Part shown: piece after piece, positions 35,901 to 38,164 of the stretch
How the letters are laid out: each line of letters opens with the position of its first letter
Position numbering within the stretch: position 1 is the first letter of the stretch
Origin: Propionibacteriaceae bacterium
Lineage (GTDB): Bacteria > Actinomycetota > Actinomycetes > Propionibacteriales > Propionibacteriaceae
Assembly: GCA_031272825.1 (NCBI GenBank)
Contig: JAISTE010000062.1
Location: forward strand, 1 to 38,164
Direction: 5' to 3'
Length of the DNA stretch: 38,164 nt
The notes under the pieces: generated by a model
Database searches by the model: none
The model's input: the letters and a program-made list of their open reading frames with translations, nothing else
Told to the model about the DNA's origin: nothing
Position numbers and translations under genes: made by a program

Positions 35901-37900
35901 GCCACGGGCGGCGTGATCCAGGAGCGGACGGTCGCCGAGTTGGCCTCGCCCGAAACTGTGGCGTTCACGGTGTAGGGCTTGCCGGTGACGACGGCCGTAC
36001 CCTGCAGCGGCACCTCGGCACCCGTAGCGGTGATGAGGGAGATGCCGTCGTCGGCGGTGTGGGCGGCGGACTTGGCCGAGTTGGTACCGTCGGCGCTCAG
36101 CCCGTACTCGTCGCCGAGCCAGAGCTTGGCGTTCTCGGTACGTCCTTGCGCGTGGGCCGGGCCGTTGTTGGCGCCAGTTGTGATCATGGATTCTTCGCCA
36201 TCGCCGTAGGAACCGGCGGCGGAAATACCGAAGTTCACATCGATGACCATTTCACCCTGAACAACGTTCACGAGCGTGTATGCGCCGAAGTTATCGAGGT
36301 TCGCGATCTCAAGGCTGGCGGCTTCCGTGCCCATGCGCTTGCGGTCGGTGGAGATCGGCGGCTCGGCGGAACCTGGCGGCAGCGCGCCGTCGCAGGCACC
36401 GGCCTTCTCAGCACCGCCGGGGGCGACGATGTCGCCGTTGAGGCACTTGGCCGTCAGATTCGATTCATCGGAATCGATCCCGGCGTAGGTCTGGACGGCG
36501 TTCACCTTGGTGGAACCGTCCTCGATCTTGGGCTCGACAAGGCGAACCGCATATTCGCCGATACCGGCGGTCAAGAACGAATAGTCGCCCTCGCCGTCTG
36601 TCTGGCGCATGCCCTGATAAACCCAGTTGCCGTTGACCTTCTGGTACAAGGCGATGTACTGGCCGACGACGCCGTCATCGCCCTGGACGGAACCGTCGGC
36701 GTTGGCGTCGTTGTAGACCCGGCCCTCAATAACCTGGGCGGTCTGCATGGAGGCGAGGTCGACGTTGTAGCCCACGCCGCTCATCCTGGAGATTGAGCGA
36801 GAGTTGCCCGAAATCGGGTTGTACTCCCAGATATCGCCGGTGGCGAAGGAGGCGTAGAGCTTGCCGTTGAAGAAGGCCATGCCCCAGTAGGCGTAGCCGT
36901 CGTCGCCGTCGAAGCGCTGCACCAGGTTGTACTTCCACGGGCCGTTTTCGTTCGGCACCACGCGCACCAGGTAGAAGTACGGGCGGGAGGTGTTGCCCAG
37001 ACCCCAGGCCGGGACGCCGCGGGAAGAGTGAACCATGATGTAGGCGTTGCCGCGGGCGTCGAGCGCCATATCGGAGGCGACGTAGCCGTTGACGCCAGCA
37101 CCACCGTCGTTATCGCCGAAGATGTTGTCCATGGTGGTCGCGGGCTGGAGCTTGCCGGAGTAGTTGTAGCGGCCCGTCTCGGTATCGAAGATCATCAGGC
37201 GGAAGGAGTGGCCGATACCGGAGAGCTCGCCGGAGGAGAGCATGATCTTGGAGGTACCCTGCAGGGCCTCGCCGCCGGACCAGTAGGTGTAGTTCAGACC
37301 CCTCTCGAAGTAGTCGGGGTCGGGGATGATGGCCACCTGGCCCTGGGTCGCGCCCTGGGCGAAGCGGCGCACGACGTTCACGGAATCGTTACGCGTGCCG
37401 CCGCCGTTGGCCTTGATCAGGTTCCACAGCGAATCAGTGGGGTTGTCCTCGCCGTAGTACCAAAAATAGGCGTAGTCGTCGCTGACAGCCATGGTGGTGG
37501 TGCCGTAGGCGGAGCCGGTGCCTGCGTAGTTGGCGCTCACCGGGCCGCGGCAAGCGGCGACGGTCCACTTGTTGGTGACCGTCTGGCCGTCGGTGGACAT
37601 GTAGTTAATGCACTTGTCCGAGCCCTTGCCGCCGTTGTTCGTCTGCGCGTCGGAGACTTGATAGAGGTAGTTCTTGTCGTAGATCAACCCGTTGGAGAGC
37701 TTGTCGTAAGTCCAGTTCGACGGCATGTCGTTCCAAACGTTGTTGCCGCGCACCGCTTTCGAGAGCTCACCCGAGCTTTGGGCGCTCGCCTCAGGAGAGT
37801 TGAGTGCGTCCGTGACAAGCAGCCCCGCAATGCACATTACGAAGGCCAGCACACCTGCGGTAGCCCTCCCGGCAGCTGTCCCCAGTCTCCTACCAGACAC
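20972..37900 (-). CDS. Giant secreted Ig-repeat surface protein with C-terminal dockerin
   Basis: This single frame encodes 5642 residues. The order is signal peptide (1-40, SPEASA end), an N-terminal domain to about 390 with repeated strand motifs (WGMAFFNGKLYASFATGDIW) suggestive of a beta-propeller, an SdrD-B-like domain (about 391-480, VYNDANADGS), a GEVED domain (GEVEDYTFYV near 750), and a bacterial-Ig (Big_1-like) domain (about 1005-1115). About 13 tandem modules of roughly 300-350 residues follow (1120-5445), then a last beta domain and a dockerin (5561-5642). Each module has a DUF5011-like Ig part ending YTVTDSDGN...VVVNDG, then one or two I.A.NF-type beta units. There is no membrane anchor or LPxTG, so it must be held in another way, most simply by the cohesin protein encoded 20 bases downstream. 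The GTG start has AGGAG at good spacing. It is probably a long adhesin or surface fibre. Confidence 0.85.
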   Translation of the reverse strand: MSGRRLGTAAGRATAGVLAFVMCIAGLLVTDALNSPEASAQSSGELSKAVRGNNVWNDMPSNWTYDKLSNGLIYDKNYLYQVSDAQTNNGGKGSDKCINYMSTDGQTVTNKWTVAACRGPVSANYAGTGSAYGTTTMAVSDDYAYFWYYGEDNPTDSLWNLIKANGGGTRNDSVNVVRRFAQGATQGQVAIIPDPDYFERGLNYTYWSGGEALQGTSKIMLSSGELSGIGHSFRLMIFDTETGRYNYSGKLQPATTMDNIFGDNDGGAGVNGYVASDMALDARGNAYIMVHSSRGVPAWGLGNTSRPYFYLVRVVPNENGPWKYNLVQRFDGDDGYAYWGMAFFNGKLYASFATGDIWEYNPISGNSRSISRMSGVGYNVDLASMQTAQVIEGRVYNDANADGSVQGDDGVVGQYIALYQKVNGNWVYQGMRQTDGEGDYSFLTAGIGEYAVRLVEPKIEDGSTKVNAVQTYAGIDSDESNLTAKCLNGDIVAPGGAEKAGACDGALPPGSAEPPISTDRKRMGTEAASLEIANLDNFGAYTLVNVVQGEMVIDVNFGISAAGSYGDGEESMITTGANNGPAHAQGRTENAKLWLGDEYGLSADGTNSAKSAAHTADDGISLITATGAEVPLQGTAVVTGKPYTVNATVSGEANSATVRSWITPPVATTAKVAAPAATAAPTFEKAVSGGKASATWTAPAVTDLQKVVGRFDVSPTSMVVDQPDNRNGKYWPAGRTAASPNTSDLHGWTTPGEVEDYTFYVAQGLVRVAANDLDGKGTSSYALTNISTTDPSSDKDEITSEEAGQLKVSPTIHAIKTVGQPVAITATPPTGENIVSATCTDNFTGADVHATLAGKTLTVPASATGKGSDVTCAFEYTAFGNPADSSLNVEPMEGEDPPISPNNRSFYVATTTAKAGTTLIPDQVVRYTLWDADGKNEITDANIARLSEDTCTTDSTGTCSVKVFAKTAGTYQLKSELQLGGGKLAEVGHGSPATLVFSHGSSATDKSNLAVSSNTAVIGLGENDGIVATATIKDGKGEELENVLVRFTWDGDALGESENAAAPSASPIEVLTDENGEAVITLKDLTEETVNLHAQVSTGEDTWSDIDSSPQAITYTDADDAHPVLSVTSPVEIWIGDGTKPSGAITPADFDEKSEWLDGVSALSIAGGTDITSRVKINDLADPASAAELGVDTAKKGTYTVKYSVTNSSGLSTVKYRVVVVNDGSFTVDHTDGYILRADSFIKKASEADAADSAILAASGAQAWKVNLDNAAGLTDAGVAVGSKDPAYAKDAKEGTYPITIQVAEKAAVSKAISAVVVDDDSIIVGPEVDPETGATYYLTAKDNKIRTSQVKNYVGQTDAVKDKIKALTSAKGYEVKGEIKDAPVALQGSNPIQSGAAAGTDYTVKFGIVGHETHIIEPKVLIYGTEPTIEAKPSPLEYQIDGLDSALIKDGKLTKDAILAGVVAKDEEDGDEKTHEVDIDDVEWVIRDKTGATIATEKSADSGISAKHAGVYAAEYSYTDTDDNKVSAKRAIIVNDGRILVTEDVIISARNFVAKVKDAQCDQAWVKRQAEATAYDLDGVKLPDADLEISNWSSAGFTCPAKEGDYRFNFKVKGFDPVKAATGTIVADDVVIPEVDPDDRYLVTAKNFEVTLTKAKEIVEAGDSAYVEAASARVFKLVDGIADAAAAVRNNGGFESKKGEYDITFGAKVSGNWANAAEPTVVGTVANGEAPKIIAISPVLVYTGPGEKPAGYIGWDTYAGADAPGYGITASDKETLPNKLKITVTWANGAPVQTSPAGMYPNTIKVEDEDENVVNAKQVIIINDGSGEYDPETGIFITAHDNWTKKADFVSAISANGKEKAVLTLVDAKAWQFHKENGTVTDLTPKVRNLDAISTDHNDQGYPVQVQAKEDTRENPLVNTKKLYVIDSEVVEEFGDLQLSGNNATMRLSEAQALTASPDLNAALKSALQAAALKKTQAGIEVVQPVFDNADMQAFKDGIAAKTLGQYSLKLYGPAPSTDFITLKITVTAGNLPQITGQFPVEYKIGEIGAADIDAQGNIKEWALKRSVSATDEELKSDENPTGAFDADAISVAITHKGQSVAAISATEAAAYQATFSVTDEDGNQAEVKGLIVVNDGRFEVGETTIGAHNYVIKHQDVAPAAGDANKAQVREKSGLEAYDAEGNDITDEAAFKSFDSAYSDQIDVKTLPRDFSFTFTAGSPKAVEKTVKATVVTDDTEIDCTPDGRYCILASPFTRNLAGAEELLKGSDQAQNDRFVAAANARVVKLVENAVDADAKLSDKGGYAAVENHEGYPVSFAIAQEGSLLNPGAHVTVKGIVTQGEAPQIGARNAVYNLGEKPKLGELVTVTDLEDGTGDEHQVTGDALEDGLEIESSIPVDSEGKTKQVGVFQVQYTFTDSDSNQVFTTATVVVQNPDEPWYVGDTIIEAHNYAIAAKDVAGLDTRKTQALTRTGSKQYELATGALIDNPVLYTGWGEPATWGNPGACGTEADGANGNGIRFDTAYNGPDTEAKADGHAIQIHEKDQFCVTDTKGLQRRAFVVAADVVGPDKPVGPSVDNPDGTTQYVWGNHLNLRPAQVKALIGDANGFDKAYLAAAHAQTSNSATITQVSDLDKLTGVTVTDVDGLVDAFKGSFTKEDLGTYSLRVAYQGTQITLHVTVADGNAPVLTSLVNNLDIPIASDKVEDGKLTAAAIKEKVSVTDAEDTADPQKSALEASITATRILEITETGSTEVASIPADRAGLYKVSFTATDSDGNPGYTDGMVVVNDGRYVVDEDGKYVLGANSFVINTKDVVAAQAAVLGKAKASAFTSEGANLFDKIKFNAFDANYVDKAPKGEYSFEITIDADKAPVKAFKAFVVDEEIIVDDGEHAITARNWSESIGDWRDLVCEGNWAAKSNGEISTCNKASQAKIDKGLIGETAGRAQAFDLIAGENISDKLKVATDGFYYDGQNKTPLPPASGNKGADVRTWDANLVNSKAVNFNAVYTLDGVNLKAEAIGTAYTGVPPQAHLTTPVNISGDQLTDPTLLGTNQFGAVWDYEDADRQAGVSPASDTHALCTDGAAGTEAEILNRRNPVYREVVSNGSKPSTAGTNLEYTGALSHLPEAAVFQVKNAGGQVISGKFAFLNTPLEAGEQLGALVNLASAKTPDQAGHVVNTKPTDEQFADAQGDDAFAKKLQVCEVTTTGYDQSTGTLNLGSDLTGDGRTHTAWVTSSGYPDQITDDKGFVSWKPGLYPTQMSYIDSDGNVTAKPKLIVVNDGHYSEDEGEGERVLYASSYAVPAADVPLDSTALQAQVISRSHAMAYDGVLGTKLPGIAFVDDLGSLGADANSDGIADAGDYDVRVAVPSVSGTGNVTLTIKVHVIAADVIGPNDPNEQGATEYTLGDNATISRSQARAIAADLREGKTDSLKAALNVRGLRVEADGSLGTAPKNFEFSGFDTFLAHFPDGDTNLDDDKGEYGVDAQIAGDNNSKISLKLTVSEGQAPVINFDEDGDALNGNQITHEYEIGSIDNKYVTDGKLNAEGLLINGSVYDADDCAMDGDKYLSEEKCEALQDTLAVVEIVKLDGGDKVESIPVDKPGAYIVRATATDSDSNTSTGQRIIIVNDGQYQIEDGAGKTYIVRALGYGIRSQDVVSGAAQVLTESGAKGYVVQGQNIAALGVTASDLGGLTGEIQAEQVFNVAIRPADETITFTPLTIPVRVLLDPNPAKPIGAITNGDSKSISAKNIRVSVTAVEKWVEAWQAAESGTGEVTKDELLALMNERVAARGFTRLTMDQCSPDNCTVELVPESLTDAITKAGGKIEAGDQYALTFRIKEEPSTTVDAKLVLENGELPQIEAPALIVVNQGEDLKAHKWAEGVIATDYEAKSADNPTGDISTDIDGPNLPITGVLCSDSVPTTPITKAEQASMACAKFDVDTSKAGFTEIVYTAQDSDYNHVSVTTKILVNDGTYVVDEPAQPNPDDPDNPDNPDADPNHRLVLQGYSFVTPVDEVGSDLDQDILSKSKAKAWEIKAVAENGNIEYVTAQTAVAVAENGGYKANKGTYPIKLTPQPLNNYSGNYPVADITGQVVKADEFDDGPGEGTDSARYFIWANNVALQLKDAAGLVGDTPAVHAELIRRAGAEAVKALGAAAATDVIVTANGVKNEANGNFSVTFAVKAAPEVKVTVKFTTDNSDAPVITFDTEPLEIAQTQNKHQMTEGELKEGVSATDDIDGDLTSSVKAHTVGSDKLPVIDTNNPGVYPVGYTVTDSNSNSTTEKRATVINDGRFEIEKPDDGGTAIIMGAKNFVIQAEKAPFDKDMVRSLAEAQAYDSKGNPLSVDTADLPVDFRNGVIGSYQITFSASLEGLSATKTVTGTVVKADVIYPGDVYDQYAIAANHFRVNVAEAQALIDDPRGIDAALIEAAYVRVYKLVDDVAPGVPRLVDNGGFAAVEKPEGYDLVFGVRVPTDPGTGTPAHDVAAPPVQVSTKGIVTQGTPPELEVTTPVEIELTDPPATWDRDSELDGVSYSDEEDDCLLGHGCMTDDDVLVTYLDGPVNTSKAGIYRLTYSLTDSDGNNVTAPRVVVVNDGSYQVGDKRILKADSFMVQAKKVPADKSKRDQQIISLSGARVFNATTGAELGQGDILVDSDGGYSATPATYDITVAATDGKLTEGEAPAVLEKKAIKGRVVDAEIIDGKDNVWVYGTPLELSVHEAEALVAAGNTEAKTDAILTALKAGATRIDPNGDVTDLKAVTKADQAKAFIDAFSGADHRSTPGKYLFTVSDQANTASVELWISVTSGNVPTITVTPKPLEYAVNGALDEALSRAQIIAGVVATDVEDPKDLTGIPDEPGAAGLTYTIKDGTGQPVTRIPAAEPGVYQVEYTATDTDHNQVSDSRAVVVNDGRFHIDQEYIMRASSFVIESSKVSTENASGQILAESHAAAWTIEGAPVGVSVAATGGYSKTPDNYQPKLAVTGHADHFLHITAKVLGEGGNGGNGDSYSIVGYNFRINAIDAAKLAAKAVGEKGDGATGVDLQAFSDELVARGKVESLYRFSDQLVKQGTPAVALTSITDAASFDDGGFSSTYKEKGKFDDGSKFTVVFWVGEDHSAKVGVELLVGPGQAPTITATSPLQVWIGKASDKPAGSLEPSEFDTAAKQKVGVTVFDFEDRDTISVDQVSVSTPEGAKELDLAEPGIYQLKYSVTDTDYNVATAIRVVVVNDGRFVVGDGRILTAWPTVMRKDAVALSEDGLKAQLLQLTAPQVFDGLTGEELDVPAFISDLGELVPNPDTEVGDYEITVAAPDSTPDKTIAKKVKVVIVDAEVLVPDGPDADGNTVWIYGDNAKINRAEAKKLAEGGLAEIAKALHIQVLKLSSTGEKLEPPAAALADVDGEGDSGNFIDVFTGDKYNTGEDLGTYLFDAKAATDTAKATARFRIEVALPSDFEVPSGYTTAAVMLQAKVNGSEPWAGKDIEEIVEADGEPASQVRTDHANFVTVKVTSSEAPDGYPESAVTIEAQALGGMDTPITVEGMKLKAARSGIAKVIVALKENPDIKASFTVVVPGDIDRNGVVNADDVAEAELYAAGDRTAALYGKVCDEFTGLLANANRDFVAAPLGWDPVVGHEDARALALYVASLRQNTSGLK
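20975..21220 (-). other. Dockerin domain of the giant protein
   Basis: The first calcium loop, GDIDRNGVVNADDV, has the full dockerin pattern (Asp5562, Asp5564, Asn5566, Gly5567, Asp5573) followed by its helix. The second loop starts NANRD (5603-5607) but is interrupted by about 11 residues before HEDARALALYVASL, whose helix is again typical. It forms the extreme C-terminus, the usual dockerin position. Confidence 0.78.
21560..34540 (-). repeat. About 13 tandem Ig-type modules in the giant gene
   Basis: The VVNDG-type boundary motif recurs at about 34231, 33290, 32420, 31490, 30590 (diverged to VVVQNPDEP), 29530, 28066, 27020, 25993, 25046, 24140, 23190 and 22230. Spacing is mostly 870-1060 bases. 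One interval (29530 to 28066) is about 1460 because of extra sequence. The copies are well diverged in DNA sequence, so the array is old or selected against recombination. Confidence 0.82.
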
Positions 37901-38110
37901 TTCAAACTCCTAACCAGCCGACGCCTTTAACGGCCTGAGGTTATCCAGGAGCCCGAGTCCCTCCAGGGCAAAAGTCGTAGTCAGCTGCTCAGAAGCATGG
38001 GAATTTTAACCACCCGAGTTAACTTTTCCACCCCGGTAGGTGAACAACATGAAGATTTTCATTCCTTACAGACTTCGCCCGGTTGAGAGCGCCGCACAGC
38101 GCGCTTCCCC
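37901..38110. other. Upstream region of the giant surface-protein operon
   Basis: No gene is seen here. The stretch 38000-38070 is lower in GC than its surroundings and reads, on the minus strand, TTGTTC, GTTAACT and TTAAAATT in succession. These are candidate promoter elements, but no -35/-10 pair has good spacing. TAGGAG before 37900 is the ribosome-binding site of the giant gene. The untranslated leader would be at least 100 bases. Confidence 0.45.
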
Positions 38111-38164
38111 ACCCCTCGTCATCCCGCACAACCACCCCTCGTCATCCCGCGCGCAGTCGCGGGA
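38111..38164 (+). repeat. Hairpin-repeat copies at the right edge, cut by the window end
   Basis: CCCCTCGTCATCCCGC occurs at about 38112-38127 and again at 38135-38150. The second continues as GCGCAGTCGCGGGA to the last base, identical to 161-184 at the left edge. The stem ATCCCGCG/CGCGGGA is visible. Confidence 0.8.

Noticed and set aside
31610..36796. 1728-codon open frame on the + strand, opposite the giant gene, with others of 1243 and 1162 codons at 24473-28204 and 20831-24319
   Set aside because: These are mirror frames of a very GC-rich coding strand. Their translations are Gly/Val/Asp/Leu/Arg-rich with no domains or signal. The leftward frame has a clear signal peptide and recurring domains over the same DNA.

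Overview
The window is high-GC DNA (clearly above 60 % G+C in coding regions) from a Gram-positive actinobacterium. Support comes from a fused CydDC exporter, a DivIVA-type coiled-coil protein with a typical actinobacterial N-terminus, frequent GTG starts, sortase and Ig-repeat surface-protein genes, and mycobacterial-style MMPL transporters. The content fits the Actinomycetaceae best, but no marker gene fixes the genus.

Left part (1-7.5 kb): a mosaic of GC-rich intergenic repeats (1-387) is followed by a leftward MMPL transporter/YhgE-Pip pair. A divergent TetR repressor sits beside it, with two tandem palindromic operators between them. An NADP-type short-chain dehydrogenase follows, meeting a small unknown protein tail to tail with overlapping stop codons. 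Middle part (7.5-13.2 kb): a leftward fused CydD-CydC ABC exporter lies downstream of a citramalate synthase gene. The latter has what looks like a classical attenuator: a tiny leader peptide with three consecutive isoleucine codons, then a terminator. Two 106-bp elements with 19-20 bp terminal inverted repeats lie at 6136 and 13043.

Right part (13.2-37.9 kb): this is the striking region and looks like one cell-surface system. One leftward operon encodes a short histidine kinase, a LuxR-type response regulator, a sortase-like protein, and a membrane protein made of a truncated pseudokinase, a long Pro/Glu-rich and coiled-coil linker, one membrane helix and an outside FKBP-like domain. A DivIVA-like coiled-coil gene runs the other way. 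A second leftward operon encodes a 5642-residue secreted protein with about 13 tandem Ig-type modules and a C-terminal dockerin, a membrane-anchored protein with a cohesin-like domain, and a small membrane protein whose outside domain is a paralogue of the FKBP-like domain of the first operon, with identical cysteine spacing.

Working model (inference): the giant fibre-like protein is secreted and held on the cell surface by cohesin-dockerin binding to the membrane-anchored cohesin protein. The FKBP-like membrane proteins would help fold, secrete or sense it, and the two-component system would control the locus. A non-cellulosomal cohesin-dockerin surface anchor linked to a pseudokinase/FKBP-like pair is the best candidate here for an undescribed system. 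The same mosaic repeats that fill the intergenic ends of the window also lie in frame inside the interdomain linkers of CydDC.
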